Shown: one piece after another, positions 45,321 to 55,059 of the stretch
How positions within the stretch are numbered: position 1 is the first letter of the stretch
Layout: each line of letters opens with the position of its first letter
Assembly (NCBI RefSeq): GCF_016817355.1
Contig: NZ_JADOTT010000004.1
Coordinates: forward strand, 248,001-312,000
Reading direction: 5' to 3'
DNA from: Maricaulis parjimensis
GTDB lineage: Bacteria; Pseudomonadota; Alphaproteobacteria; Caulobacterales; Maricaulaceae
DNA length: 64,000 nucleotides
Made by a program: the position numbers and the translations under genes
The notes under the pieces: generated by a model
What the model was told of the DNA's origin: nothing
Seen by the model: only the letters and a program-made list of their open reading frames with translations
The model's database searches: none

Positions 45321-47264
45321 ATGATGCGGTTGCGATCTCTCCTTGCCGGGTTGGTCCTGTTCTGTCTGCCGAATCCGGTTCAGGCCCAGACACCGATGGA
45401 TTTTATGTATCGCGGACCGGTTCACTCGGCTGACGACCTGGACGCTATGGCCGAGCGTGGAACACCCGTCCCGCCCGGCCTGCTCAATGCCATGCTGCCC
45501 ATGGACCGGATCGCCCGCTTCGCGCCGGGATCCGATTTACGCCGGACTTTCGACCAGCTCGCCACCGCGCTCGACCCCGTCGCGAACCCGCCCGACGCGC
45601 GCATGCTCTGCCAGTTCGACCAGACGCGGCTTGGCTGTTCCGGTGCGCCGCTGGATGCAGAGGCCCGCCTATTGCACCGCGACGGCTATTTCGACCACCA
45701 CCACGCCTTTCTGCTCAATGTCCGAGCGGTGCTCGAAAATCCGCGGACACAGGCGTCAGACCGGACGAATGCCTTGCACCAGCTCGCCGCTTTCTGGCGC
45801 CTTCACCAAGAAGTCACCGACAGCGCCATGGCGCTCTCCACCGGCGTGCTGGCCGGAAATGTCACCGAAGCGCCAGCCCTGGGCCAACTCCTGCGTCAAC
45901 GCATATCCCTGGACGGCGAGATCCGGGAAACCGGCCGGGTGTCAGCGCGCCTGACCCTGGTGGATCAGCCCATTTCCAGCCCTCTTCCCCTGCCCCGCCC
46001 CGCCGGAGACAGCCGCGCCGATATAGCGGCTGAATTCACCCTGGAGTCGGGGGATACCCCGGATCGCATCCGGGCCCGCCTTAGTGCTGACCTGCCCTTT
46101 ACGCTCCTGCCGGGCAGCGCTGCGTGTGAGCCGGTCTCGGACAGGGAATGCCTTCTGGAGAGTGACGGCTCCAATCTGCCCCTGCGCCTGTCCCTTCGGT
46201 TGGACACACCGGAAGAGCCGCCTGCCGACCTGCCCAATGGCGCCCGGCTCCAGCCCAGTATCCGCGCCTGGAGCGAAATCCAGGATCGCGATAATGCCGC
46301 TTGGCAGTCACAGGCGCCGGATACACTCGCGCTGGATTTCGCCTGGTGCGAAGAAGCCTTCGGCCCGGCACTTCAGCAAGTGACCCGGCAGACCGGATCG
46401 GTCGAGGCAGCCCGTACGGCCCTGGCCAATGCCCTTCGGCCCAACGACCAGCTCGACGGCGAATGGCCCTTGGCCCGGCCCGGCGTGGTCAGCGACGCGC
46501 TGGTTGAGCGCTTCGCCGAAGATTCCAGCCTGCGCACGAGCATTGATGTGATGGGCGTGATCGATCCGATCGTGTACAATCGTGGGATCCTGCCGGAATT
46601 GCAGCGCTGGCCCTTCCAGGGCGGTGTTTTAAGCGCCGGTCAGGAACGTCTCGACATTCTGCTCGCCGCGATCCAGACCGGCGACTGGTACCGGACCTGC
46701 GGGCGCGAGGCCGATTTGCGCGATGCGGAGCTCGAGGAAGCCCGGCAGGCCGCCCTGTCCGCGGCCGAACGCTACCGGACCATTCTCTACACAGCCCAAC
46801 AGATCCAGGCCCATTGGCTGCGGGAGATCGAACGCGATGTCCGGCTGATGGAGGATGAACGCTTCATCCCGGTCGGGAAGGATCATGACTTCGGCAATAA
46901 CTTCGCCAGCTGGACCGCCTCAACTGCCTTCTCAGCCGCCACGCCCGTGCTCAATGACCGCATCCTGCCTCCCCTGCAGCTGCTGCGCCCCAGCCAGATT
47001 GATGTGGCCCGACTGATCTCCACGGAAATGGATCGGGTCAACGTCCTGACCGTCACGCTGCAGGCCGCCGAGCTGGCACAGGATGTCCTGCTCACCTGGC
47101 CGGACATCGAGATCAAGGCAGAGGAAGTCCAGGCCTGGATGCTGGTCGGCGCCCACGCGGAAGTGGGCGCGCGCCGCCTGTTCGATCTGGCTGACCGGAT
47201 CGCGGCCGTTCGCGCTGATCTTGGCGTGGTGGAGCAGGACTACTGCATCTGTTCCCAACGCTGA
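45321..47264 (+). CDS. Large exported protein of unknown function
   Basis: Not recognised. A 647-residue protein with a signal peptide (LLAGLVLFCLPNPVQAQ) and no clear domain. The middle is rich in Leu, Arg and Pro, later parts form amphipathic helices (LEEARQAALSAAERYRTILYTAQQ), and the end carries two cysteines (YCICSQR). A CEPVSDRECLLES stretch suggests extracytoplasmic disulfides. Two tandem ATG codons start the frame; no ribosome site is obvious. It follows tRNA-Ser directly and has no operon partner. Confidence 0.7.
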   Translation: MMRLRSLLAGLVLFCLPNPVQAQTPMDFMYRGPVHSADDLDAMAERGTPVPPGLLNAMLPMDRIARFAPGSDLRRTFDQLATALDPVANPPDARMLCQFDQTRLGCSGAPLDAEARLLHRDGYFDHHHAFLLNVRAVLENPRTQASDRTNALHQLAAFWRLHQEVTDSAMALSTGVLAGNVTEAPALGQLLRQRISLDGEIRETGRVSARLTLVDQPISSPLPLPRPAGDSRADIAAEFTLESGDTPDRIRARLSADLPFTLLPGSAACEPVSDRECLLESDGSNLPLRLSLRLDTPEEPPADLPNGARLQPSIRAWSEIQDRDNAAWQSQAPDTLALDFAWCEEAFGPALQQVTRQTGSVEAARTALANALRPNDQLDGEWPLARPGVVSDALVERFAEDSSLRTSIDVMGVIDPIVYNRGILPELQRWPFQGGVLSAGQERLDILLAAIQTGDWYRTCGREADLRDAELEEARQAALSAAERYRTILYTAQQIQAHWLREIERDVRLMEDERFIPVGKDHDFGNNFASWTASTAFSAATPVLNDRILPPLQLLRPSQIDVARLISTEMDRVNVLTVTLQAAELAQDVLLTWPDIEIKAEEVQAWMLVGAHAEVGARRLFDLADRIAAVRADLGVVEQDYCICSQR

Positions 47265-47303
47265 TCGGGCGAACGGCCAACAGGTCCGTTGACGCCAGGC
47301 TTG

Positions 47304-48023
47304 CTAACCGGCGCTCACCTGCACATCTCGAAGCTTCGGCTTGCGGATGCCCACGAACAGCAACCAGATTGCCGCAACCCATTCAAACAGGGCGCCGGGC
47401 AGGAAGAAGAGCATGACCTGGTCTTCGGCTTCCGGGAACAGGACGACCAGGGCGGCCACCGTGCCGATCACCAGATAGGTGAACATGCCCCAGATTGACA
47501 GCCAGCGAGGGATGAAGCCCGAGCGGTGGAACAGGAAGAAGTAGAGGATTCCACCCACGGCCATCGGCATCAGCAGGAAGTACAAGCCGGACCCGTAGAT
47601 GTCCCGCAACAGCATCATCAGCGAAACGCGCTGGTCATCGGTGAAGCCCGGCGTCAGTTCCGGATGAACAAGCACTGAAAACGTCGCGTATTTGAACAGG
47701 ATGAAGGTTACGCCCAGCGCGCCCTCGATCAGCCGACAGAAAGCGGCCACCAAGGCGCCCGCCTGGTTGACCGACCTGAGCACGCCATACATCGCTGCCG
47801 CCGAGACACAGACGAAGATGTACATCAGCGTTTCGGCCAGAAAGCCCGTGCGGAACAGGAATTCCAGCGGCTCAGTGGCGGCCGAGAGTGTTGTGAAGGC
47901 GCGCAGGGGCGGGATCGGTCCGAAGGTGATGTAGATCCCGGCCGCGCTGTAGATCAGATAGGACAGCCCGGCCAGCCGGGCCATGCGGCCGGCGGACGGG
48001 CTGGGGTGGTATTGGGCAGACAT
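47304..48023 (-). CDS. DUF4386 family membrane protein
   Basis: Integral membrane protein of 239 residues with about six helices. RMARLAGLSYLIYSAAGIY at the N-terminus and the overall helix layout fit the DUF4386 family, whose function is unknown. It ends convergent with the preceding exported protein and lies 99 bp after an AraC-type regulator on the same strand. Confidence 0.8.
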   Translation of the reverse strand: MSAQYHPSPSAGRMARLAGLSYLIYSAAGIYITFGPIPPLRAFTTLSAATEPLEFLFRTGFLAETLMYIFVCVSAAAMYGVLRSVNQAGALVAAFCRLIEGALGVTFILFKYATFSVLVHPELTPGFTDDQRVSLMMLLRDIYGSGLYFLLMPMAVGGILYFFLFHRSGFIPRWLSIWGMFTYLVIGTVAALVVLFPEAEDQVMLFFLPGALFEWVAAIWLLFVGIRKPKLRDVQVSAG

Positions 48024-48122
48024 TGAGTGAGCACCCCTGTCAGGAAGCAGTGAAACAATCCGGTGTCGATCACCGGTGCTTCCTGATGGCTCACGCCCAG
48101 TCCTCCTGTCGTCCGGATGGGG

Positions 48123-49280
48123 CTATTCGGACAGGGTCGGGGCCGGTTTTTCATCCTTGGCCCCCGCGCGGTACTGGCTGGGCGGCATGCCCACATGCTT
48201 GTTGAAGGCCGCATTGAAAGTGGAGCGGGAGTTGAACCCGACCTCCAGCCCGATCTCCAGAATGCTCAGATCGGTCTCGGTCAGAAGACGTCGGGCCTCG
48301 GCCGCGCGATGACTGTTGACGAAGTCGAAGAAATTCATCCCCAAATGCTGGGAGAGCGTTTCGGAGATGTGGTTCTTGGTGACGCCAGTGACATCGGACA
48401 GAACGCGCAGCGACAGATTGCTGTCTGCATAAAGCCTGTCCGTATTGAGGGCCCGCACCAGCTTGCCGGCCGTGCGGGCGAGGCGCTCTTCTGACAGAAT
48501 GGGACGCCGGTCCCGGGTCTTGTTTTCAGGTGAAGCCTCGAAGGGCAGATCCGGTTGATGCAGGCCGAGATAGGCCAGGGCCGCAATCGCAACAGCTTCG
48601 GTGAACGCCAAGCCGATATTGAAAACCGGTATCGAAATACCGGAAAGCCAGAGCAATTGCTTGATGGCGAAAAACAGCCAAGCGGCGGCGAAGACGTAAA
48701 GCAGGGTCCGCAGCCAATCGAGCGAGCGTCTCTCGACATTGGCGAATTGCTGCATCATGGCCCGGCGGTGGCGGGCCTGCAGCCGGAGGGCAAAGACCAG
48801 GTAGAAGGCCGTGAAAGCCAGGAAAATGACCAGCGCTGCGGTGCAGGTGAACAGGGCAATCCTGAAATGGTCCGGGTTTCGCGTGGCCGGATCAACAAGG
48901 GCGAGCTTTTCGGCCGCGCTCAAGCTGGCAAAGGGGAGGCTCGCCAGAACCACAAGGACAGGCGCCAGCAGGGCCAGCCAGTCCAGCCCGCCCAGATGCG
49001 AGCGGTCCGGCGAGATCAGGGAGCGGGTGTAGAAATAGACGGCCGGCCCCAGCAATGTCTTGATCGCCAGGTCGAACCCCACCAGATGCGGCGCGAGTTG
49101 ATAGGCCTCCGACACGATGAGCAGCTGACCCAATATGTGATCGAGCAGCACGATCAGGAGCAGGCAGAAGAAGCCAAGCCGGTCGACGCGCTGACCCGGC
49201 TTGGTCAGCGCGATCGCCAGCGCAAAACCGATGGATCCCGCCGCGATGGCATAGGCAATGGTCAAAAAAGTCCCGGTCAT
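48123..49280 (-). CDS. Membrane-anchored AraC-family regulator (first of a divergent pair)
   Basis: Transcription factor with an N-terminal membrane domain of about six to seven helices (residues 1-240) and a C-terminal AraC DNA-binding domain. The two helix-turn-helices are visible in LSDVTGVTKNHISETLSQHLGMN and ILEIGLEVGFNSRSTFNAAFNKHVGMPPSQYR. ATG 49280 has AAGAGG upstream; the longer frame to 49469 overlaps the divergent regulator. No soluble ligand domain exists, so it probably senses a membrane or periplasmic signal. The neighbouring regulator at 49394 has the same architecture. Confidence 0.87.
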   Translation of the reverse strand: MTGTFLTIAYAIAAGSIGFALAIALTKPGQRVDRLGFFCLLLIVLLDHILGQLLIVSEAYQLAPHLVGFDLAIKTLLGPAVYFYTRSLISPDRSHLGGLDWLALLAPVLVVLASLPFASLSAAEKLALVDPATRNPDHFRIALFTCTAALVIFLAFTAFYLVFALRLQARHRRAMMQQFANVERRSLDWLRTLLYVFAAAWLFFAIKQLLWLSGISIPVFNIGLAFTEAVAIAALAYLGLHQPDLPFEASPENKTRDRRPILSEERLARTAGKLVRALNTDRLYADSNLSLRVLSDVTGVTKNHISETLSQHLGMNFFDFVNSHRAAEARRLLTETDLSILEIGLEVGFNSRSTFNAAFNKHVGMPPSQYRAGAKDEKPAPTLSE

Positions 49281-49393
49281 CGCGCCTCTTCTCCACCGGA
49301 TCGCAGCCGGGTGCAATGCATCATCCCGGCAAGGCGTGCCCCGGCAGCTCCAAACACTTGAGACATCGGGCCGGATGAATACGATCCGGCGGC

Positions 49394-50473
49394 ATGACAT
49401 TGAGCTTTCTCGATCTGACCCAATTGCTGGCGGCCTATCATGCGGCCCTGCTGGCGCTTCACCTGGCACGCCGGCCCCGCCTGGCCGGGCTGACCTTGTT
49501 TTGCGGGGTGTTCGCGGTTCACATGGCCACCAATCTGGGTGTCAGCACGCAGATCATCGGGCCTGAACTGGACATCACCAGCGCCTTTGGCCTGCTCTAC
49601 GGTCCCGCTTTCTACCTTTTTGTACGCGGACTGACGCGGGAGGGCTCGGACTGGTCGGCCCTGACAGGACTGCACGCCCTGCCGGCCATCATCATTGCCG
49701 TCTGGCAGCCGGAACCGCCGATTCCTTACCTGTTCGGCCTGCCCAGCCTCCTCATCTATATCGGCCTCGCCCTGCGGGCCCTGTATCGGCACCGCGCCCT
49801 GCGTGGCCAGTGGCGCTCGGACGATCTGGCCATCTCGCTCGACTGGGTTGTCTATGCGCTGATCGGATTTGCCGGTCTGGCGGGACTGGACATTCTGCGT
49901 GAGGTTATCGGTTTTACCAGCCAGGCCATCGCCGATGATCTGGCCCTGACCGGCGTGATTGCGGGGGTCATCGCCCTGCTGACGGCGATGATGGTCGCCG
50001 CCTGCGCCCATGATGATGCACAGGGTGCCCTGCCCGACCTGCCCATCGCGCCAGCGGATCCGGACACCCCGGGCGAAGACCCCGGCCGCTACGGCGAAGC
50101 CTTCCAACGCATCCAGCACGTCCTGCAGTCCGAGCAGACATGGCGTGAACCGCGCCTGTCAGTCGCCGACCTGGCCAAACGTCTGCAAATCAGTCCGCGC
50201 GAAGTCTCCCGTGCCGTCAATCTCCACACCGAGGAGAGCTTTTCCCGCTTCATCAATCGCTACCGCATCGCGGCGCTGGACACGCTCATGGCGGATCCGG
50301 CCAACCACCATCGGACACTGATGGATATGGCCTTCGATGTCGGTTTCAATTCCAAATCCGCCTTCAACCGGATCTACCGGGAGATGACGGGCCAGACCCC
50401 GACCGACGCCTTTCAGGCGGCCCGAAACAGGAAATCGGTCCCGAAACAGGATCAGGAGCGGCCAGAAACCTGA
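49394..50473 (+). CDS. Membrane-anchored AraC-family regulator (second of a divergent pair)
   Basis: A 359-residue protein with the same plan as its divergent neighbour: six to seven hydrophobic helices to about residue 205, then an AraC domain (LSVADLAKRLQISPREVSRAVN and MDMAFDVGFNSKSAFNRIYREMTGQTPTDAF). The helices share little sequence with the neighbour, so they are diverged, not recent duplicates. Starts 113 bp from it. Candidate targets are the exported protein at 50543 and the DUF4386 gene. Confidence 0.87.
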   Translation: MTLSFLDLTQLLAAYHAALLALHLARRPRLAGLTLFCGVFAVHMATNLGVSTQIIGPELDITSAFGLLYGPAFYLFVRGLTREGSDWSALTGLHALPAIIIAVWQPEPPIPYLFGLPSLLIYIGLALRALYRHRALRGQWRSDDLAISLDWVVYALIGFAGLAGLDILREVIGFTSQAIADDLALTGVIAGVIALLTAMMVAACAHDDAQGALPDLPIAPADPDTPGEDPGRYGEAFQRIQHVLQSEQTWREPRLSVADLAKRLQISPREVSRAVNLHTEESFSRFINRYRIAALDTLMADPANHHRTLMDMAFDVGFNSKSAFNRIYREMTGQTPTDAFQAARNRKSVPKQDQERPET

Positions 50474-50542
50474 ATCGGGACGACGCCGCTCCGATTGTGC
50501 GCTTTCAAGATCGCAGATTGCGAAACCTGAAAGGACATGACC

Positions 50543-51061
50543 ATGCGATCCCAGCTTCTCTCCACCCCGACCCTGGCCTCCCCGATTCTGGCGGCCCTGC
50601 TGCTGGCTGCCGCCTGCGCTCCGGCCCAGGCCGATGATCTCGACCTGCCGGCCGCCATTGAATTCGGAGCCGGACTTGAGGCCCTGACCCCGGCCTTCGA
50701 CACCTTGTGCGAGAGCTATGACGTCCGCACGCTGGATCCGGCCGAGCTGCCGATCGCCGAGACAAGCCATGTCCAGATCGACTGCCAGGGCTTCGATCAT
50801 GCCGGCGCAGAACGCCTCGCCGAATTCGTCTTTGCGGATGATCAGCTGGCCTTTATCTGGGTCCTGACCGAAGCCTCCGAGGAAAGCGGCCACCTGAGCG
50901 CCCTGTCGAACCGGTTCGGCGCGCCGACCCATGACACGGCCGGATTCGTGGCCTGGGCGGACGATCATGTCGCCCTGCGCCGGGACATCCCGGAATTTCT
51001 CTACTATGGCGAAGCCGTGGCCCCGATGTATCGCGGCTGGTTTGACCAGATGGCCGGCTAG
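50543..51061 (+). CDS. Exported protein of unknown function
   Basis: Not recognised. About 172 residues with a signal peptide or lipobox-like N-terminus (LLLAAACAPAQAD) and an acidic soluble domain with paired cysteines (DTLCESY, QIDCQGF). ATG 50543 gives a 7-base gap from AAGGA; ATG 50537 would be too close. It follows the AraC regulator by 69 bp in the same direction and may be under its control. A GC-rich hairpin ends it. Confidence 0.72.
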   Translation: MRSQLLSTPTLASPILAALLLAAACAPAQADDLDLPAAIEFGAGLEALTPAFDTLCESYDVRTLDPAELPIAETSHVQIDCQGFDHAGAERLAEFVFADDQLAFIWVLTEASEESGHLSALSNRFGAPTHDTAGFVAWADDHVALRRDIPEFLYYGEAVAPMYRGWFDQMAG

Positions 51062-51074
51062 AACCGCGTCAATG

Positions 51075-51108
51075 CGCCCCGGGCAAGTCCATGGACAAGC
51101 CCGGGGCG
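51075..51108 (+). terminator. GC-rich nested hairpin
   Basis: Outer stem CGCCCCGGGC/GCCCGGGGCG (51075-51084 and 51099-51108) with an inner palindrome GTCCATGGAC. No T-run; it could be a terminator-like or repeat-type element. Confidence 0.45.
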
Positions 51109-51149
51109 GGACGTCATAGGAACGGGCTCAGTGTTCAAGGAGTCCGGAC

Positions 51150-51491
51150 ATGAGCGAGCTTCCTCCCTGCCCCAAATGCAGCTGCGTCTACACCTATGAG
51201 GATGGCGCCCTGTTGGTGTGCCCGGAATGCGCACATGAATGGTCGGCGGATGCACCACCTGCCGAGGCCGAGACTGGTCCGATCTGGCGAGATTCAAACG
51301 GAACTGAGCTGGCCGATGGCGACACGGTCACCGTGATCAAGGACCTCAAGGTGAAAGGCTCCTCACTCGTGGTGAAGGTCGGCACCAAGGTCCGAAACAT
51401 CCGCCTGATCGAAGGTGATCACGACATCGACTGCCGCATCGACGGGATCGGCTCCATGCAGCTCAAATCGGAATTCGTGAAGAAGGCCTGA
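51150..51491 (+). CDS. PhnA/YjdM-like zinc-ribbon protein
   Basis: Small protein of 113 residues of the PhnA (YjdM) family. The zinc ribbon is formed by CPKC near residue 8 and CPEC near 25; the C-terminal beta domain has the conserved [27 protein letters not shown]. Despite the name, family members are not clearly tied to phosphonate use. AAGGAG lies 8 bases before the ATG. Confidence 0.92.
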   Translation: MSELPPCPKCSCVYTYEDGALLVCPECAHEWSADAPPAEAETGPIWRDSNGTELADGDTVTVIKDLKVKGSSLVVKVGTKVRNIRLIEGDHDIDCRIDGIGSMQLKSEFVKKA

Positions 51492-51494
51492 GCC

Positions 51495-53333
51495 TCACAG
51501 ATAGGCGTCGCAGATTTCCCGCAAGCGCTCCTGGAAACACATGTCCGGACGGATGCCGGTCTCTCGCCAGAAATCAGGCAGTCCGAACCGGTCGGCGATG
51601 GCCCACATGCGCGGGGTCGCCCACAGGGGTGCGAACTCGCTGTAGTGCAGGATGATGCCGATACCAGCCGCCTCGGGGTCGAAGTCTTCCACCAGGCGAA
51701 GGGCGCCGTCGACATCGCCCAGGATGGCGTACATCTGGGCCCGATGGGAAATGTCCAGCCGGTCGCAATTGGTTCCGAACCCGTCTGCTTGTCCGAACCG
51801 GGCATTATTGAAAGCTTGCATGCAGTCGACGATATGTGGCGGCGCTCCCGCCACGCCGCGCGTCCGCGCATCCTCCTCCGGACCGTAAAAGGCCAGTTGC
51901 CGGTCCAGGGTCGCCGAGAAGGCTGAAATTTCGGGCAGCAGAATCCCGGCGTCCGCAAGCGTTGCGGCGGCATCTGCATGCAGGCCCTGCATGGTCTGGG
52001 TGAGACTGAGAATGATGCGGAGCTCGGAATGGGTCGGCCAGCGCGCCCGGGCCTGGTCCAGCAAGTGTGCGGCTTCGGCCAGTCGACCGGTCCGGCGCAA
52101 CAGGACCACACGCCAGAACAGGAGCCGCAAGGCGACCCAGTCGTTGAAGGGAGCGGTATCAAGGAGTGCAGCCTGGTCGACTAGACTGGCCTGGCGGGCC
52201 GCCAGGAGACGCTCGCCCATGGCGATGGCTGTCTCCGGTCCGCCTTCCGCGCGGGCATTGGCCAGCAAATCGGAAATGCGCTGCTCCAGCTCTTCGGCAC
52301 GCGGGTCGGTCCGGCCGAACAAGTGCTGGTCCGGCCGGCTGGCGAGCATGATCGCTTGCAGGGCCATGGCACCGGGATCATCGGGAATGGCGCTCAGCAA
52401 GGTCTCCGAAGCGTTGACCCGATCATAGGGTGACGACGCCACCCGGCTGGTCTCGCAGAGCGCAAAGACCAGGCTAGCCACACTCCGGTTCCGCCGGTTC
52501 GCGGGCAACAGCATGGCTTGCACATCTTCTGCACAGTGCAGTAGGTCCGTGGTGATCAGGATGATGCGACGGGCCAGGCCCTCACTGTCGGTTCCGGTGA
52601 GATCCAACTCAAACCCGTGCTCCGGCACGGTGTCATCCGCGCCAAGAATGCGGACGTTCAACCGGTCTTGCCCGTCTGCCACGTCCAGATCCAGGACATG
52701 GTCGGACGGCTCGCCGCGGCTTACGAAGGCGGAACTTCCGCGGGCTTCGCTCTGCAAATGCCGGTCGAGATCGGGAAACCGTGCCGTGACAGTGTCCGGC
52801 AAGCTGGCGGCCAGGGCTGCGCGATACGGCGCCTCACCGTCCTGCGTGAGCATCCCCGCAAGCCAGGCCAGGGCGAGCCCACCTGCCATGACAAGCCCTG
52901 CAATCAGGCCTGCCGGGAGCCAGGATTTCATCTGAACCGGTTCTGGCTGGGCGGCGTCCTCGATTCCTTGAGGGCCGGTCTGTACGGGCTGAATGAAAGC
53001 ATAACCACGACGCGGCACGGTCCGGATAAAGTGCGGGTCGCGGATCTCTTCGCCCAGGGCCCGGCGAATGTCGCGAATTGCCGTCGTCAGAACCTCATCC
53101 CCGACCACGACACCGTCCCAGACCGTCTCGAGAAGGTCGCTCTTGGACTGCACCTGCGGTGCTGAAGCCATAAGCGTCCAGAGAAGCTTGAACGGGGTGG
53201 GCCGCAAGGCGACAGGCTGTCCATCAAGTGTGACGTTGTGATTGAGGCGGTCGAGCGTCAGTCTGGACGTCGAGAGTATCGCCGCGTCCCGGGCATTTCC
53301 TGTCGGGTTGGAAGCATCCGAAGACTCTGACAC
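51495..53333 (-). CDS. CadC-like membrane regulator with OmpR-type winged helix
   Basis: One-component regulator of 612 residues. The cytoplasmic N-terminus (about 25-115) is an OmpR/PhoB winged helix (RPTPFKLLWTLM, VLTTAIRDIRRALGE, RTVPRRGYAF). A single membrane helix (about 137-157) leads to a large periplasmic part with TPR-like helices. GTG 53333 is the first in-frame start. It is divergent from the RTX beta-helix protein with a 191-bp gap, so control of that gene is likely. Confidence 0.87.
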   Translation of the reverse strand: MSESSDASNPTGNARDAAILSTSRLTLDRLNHNVTLDGQPVALRPTPFKLLWTLMASAPQVQSKSDLLETVWDGVVVGDEVLTTAIRDIRRALGEEIRDPHFIRTVPRRGYAFIQPVQTGPQGIEDAAQPEPVQMKSWLPAGLIAGLVMAGGLALAWLAGMLTQDGEAPYRAALAASLPDTVTARFPDLDRHLQSEARGSSAFVSRGEPSDHVLDLDVADGQDRLNVRILGADDTVPEHGFELDLTGTDSEGLARRIILITTDLLHCAEDVQAMLLPANRRNRSVASLVFALCETSRVASSPYDRVNASETLLSAIPDDPGAMALQAIMLASRPDQHLFGRTDPRAEELEQRISDLLANARAEGGPETAIAMGERLLAARQASLVDQAALLDTAPFNDWVALRLLFWRVVLLRRTGRLAEAAHLLDQARARWPTHSELRIILSLTQTMQGLHADAAATLADAGILLPEISAFSATLDRQLAFYGPEEDARTRGVAGAPPHIVDCMQAFNNARFGQADGFGTNCDRLDISHRAQMYAILGDVDGALRLVEDFDPEAAGIGIILHYSEFAPLWATPRMWAIADRFGLPDFWRETGIRPDMCFQERLREICDAYL

Positions 53334-53524
53334 GGCTCACTCTTTTGGCTCACGGGGTGTGGGTTGCATATCGCATTTTATCTCCCGCCGCGAGCAAGGC
53401 TTCGGCCCAGTTCTCAGAAATTTATCAGAATTCGCTCGGGACGATTAGCTCGCTCCCGGACAGCGTCTGCCCACCTGCCAGGCGCCGGGGAGGTCCGTGT
53501 CGGAGGCGCAAAAGGGAGAGAGCC

Positions 53525-54904
53525 GTGGCAAAGTCCAAACCGATTCAAACCGAATATGTCGACCCGATCATGTCAGCACTGGCTGATGATCAGATAGTTC
53601 TGGAGCAGGGACAGATCATCCTGTTGACCGAAGGCGATCCACCCGGTGGCATCCTCTCGCTGGGAGCAGGCAGCACGATCACCCTGGAAGCCGGCTCATC
53701 CATCGAGGGCGCGCGCAATGGTGATGTTGGCATCCTGGCTCTTGGCCCGGACACAAGCATAGACATTGACGGCGCGATCCGTCTGCTCGGTTCAGGGGCC
53801 GTTGGCGCAGCCGTACGAGACGGACACATCAGCCTGTCGGGCGGGATCGACATGGGCGGTGCCGGTGCCAACGGGCTCGTCCTGAACGCCCCGACCGCCT
53901 CCGCCGATATCGGGTCTGGCGGTTCGATCCACATGAGCGGGGATGGTGCGGCAGCCGTGTTTGCGGTCCGTGCGGGTCCGGTCAGCAATGCCGGCAGCAT
54001 CATGACGACCGGCCAATACGCGACCGGGATCTTTTCCGGTGATGGCGACATCGTGAATTCCGGGACGATCCTGTCCACCGGAGACGGAGCCACGGGTCTT
54101 TATGTTGCCGGGGCGACCCAGCTGACCAATACCGGCCTGATCGCCGCCGAGGGTGAAGCCCTGGACGCCACATTCGGCAATGAAGGCCATGCCGCCGCCG
54201 TGTTCCTCAACTGGGACGGCGCTGTGGTCACCAATTCCGGGACGATCCGTTCGGATCATGACGCCGCCATCATCGTCGACCCCGGCGCCGGCTTGGGCGT
54301 GTTCGGCTACCCAGCCCCGCCGGCTGGCACGACCAATACGATCATCAATGAAAAAGGCGGACTGATCAGCGGCGTCACGGCGATTGAGGGCAGTGACTTT
54401 GTCGAGATCGTCTCGAATGCTGGACGCATCGAAGGCGACATACATCTGGGTGGTGGCAATGACACCTATACCGCAGTCGGCAATGGCCGCATTGACGGCG
54501 TGATCGATGGCGGTGCCGGTGATGATGTGCTGATCGCCGATCACGGCCAGGACACCCTGCTAGGCGGCGATGGCAATGACTGGCTCGATGGTGGCAAGTC
54601 CCGCGACTATCTCGACGGTGGTGCCGGAGATGATGTGATGATCGGCGGCCAGGGCAGCGATACCTTCGTCTTCAGTGGCGGCAATGACATCATCATGGAC
54701 TTCACGGATGCCGATGTGCTCGAGCTGAACGGCTATTCCCTGTCCGATGCGACCGTGGAAACCGATGGCGATACCGTGATCTATCGCTGGTCCGACACGG
54801 ACAGCCTGACCGTGATGGGCGGCGCAGACGCAGAGCCTGCCATGGAGATGGGCGAAGCAGCGTTCGAGCCCGTACCGGCTGTGGACATGATGTGGGTCGC
54901 CTGA
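53525..54904 (+). CDS. RTX-type calcium-binding protein with beta-helix repeats
   Basis: Predicted type I-secreted protein, 459 residues. There is no N-terminal signal peptide. Residues about 20-300 are Gly/Asn-rich repeats (NAGSIMTTGQYATGIFSG, NSGTILSTGDGATGLYV) of parallel beta-helix style, and about 330-410 hold RTX nonapeptide repeats (GGAGDDVLIAD, GGDGNDWLDGG, GGAGDDVMIGG, GGQGSDTF). GTG 53525 has AGGGAGAG upstream. The C-terminal tail PAVDMMWVA may be the secretion signal. No ABC exporter genes are nearby. Confidence 0.87.
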   Translation: MAKSKPIQTEYVDPIMSALADDQIVLEQGQIILLTEGDPPGGILSLGAGSTITLEAGSSIEGARNGDVGILALGPDTSIDIDGAIRLLGSGAVGAAVRDGHISLSGGIDMGGAGANGLVLNAPTASADIGSGGSIHMSGDGAAAVFAVRAGPVSNAGSIMTTGQYATGIFSGDGDIVNSGTILSTGDGATGLYVAGATQLTNTGLIAAEGEALDATFGNEGHAAAVFLNWDGAVVTNSGTIRSDHDAAIIVDPGAGLGVFGYPAPPAGTTNTIINEKGGLISGVTAIEGSDFVEIVSNAGRIEGDIHLGGGNDTYTAVGNGRIDGVIDGGAGDDVLIADHGQDTLLGGDGNDWLDGGKSRDYLDGGAGDDVMIGGQGSDTFVFSGGNDIIMDFTDADVLELNGYSLSDATVETDGDTVIYRWSDTDSLTVMGGADAEPAMEMGEAAFEPVPAVDMMWVA

Positions 54905-54932
54905 TCCGGCCCCGCGGATAATCCCTCCGTCG

Positions 54933-54966
54933 GATGGCGGCCATTCCCAAGCGGGTGGCCGCCATC
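54933..54966 (+). terminator. Hairpin after the RTX gene
   Basis: Perfect 10-bp stem GATGGCGGCC/GGCCGCCATC with a 14-nt loop, 28 bp after the stop. A weak terminator without a T-run. Confidence 0.5.
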
Positions 54967-55059
54967 TGACACTCCGGTTGCACCCGGCCCCGCTTTCGCA
55001 AGACTCCCTTCCAGAAGAATGTTAACCCGTTGGCCATCTTGAACTTCGGGGGAGTTTCC

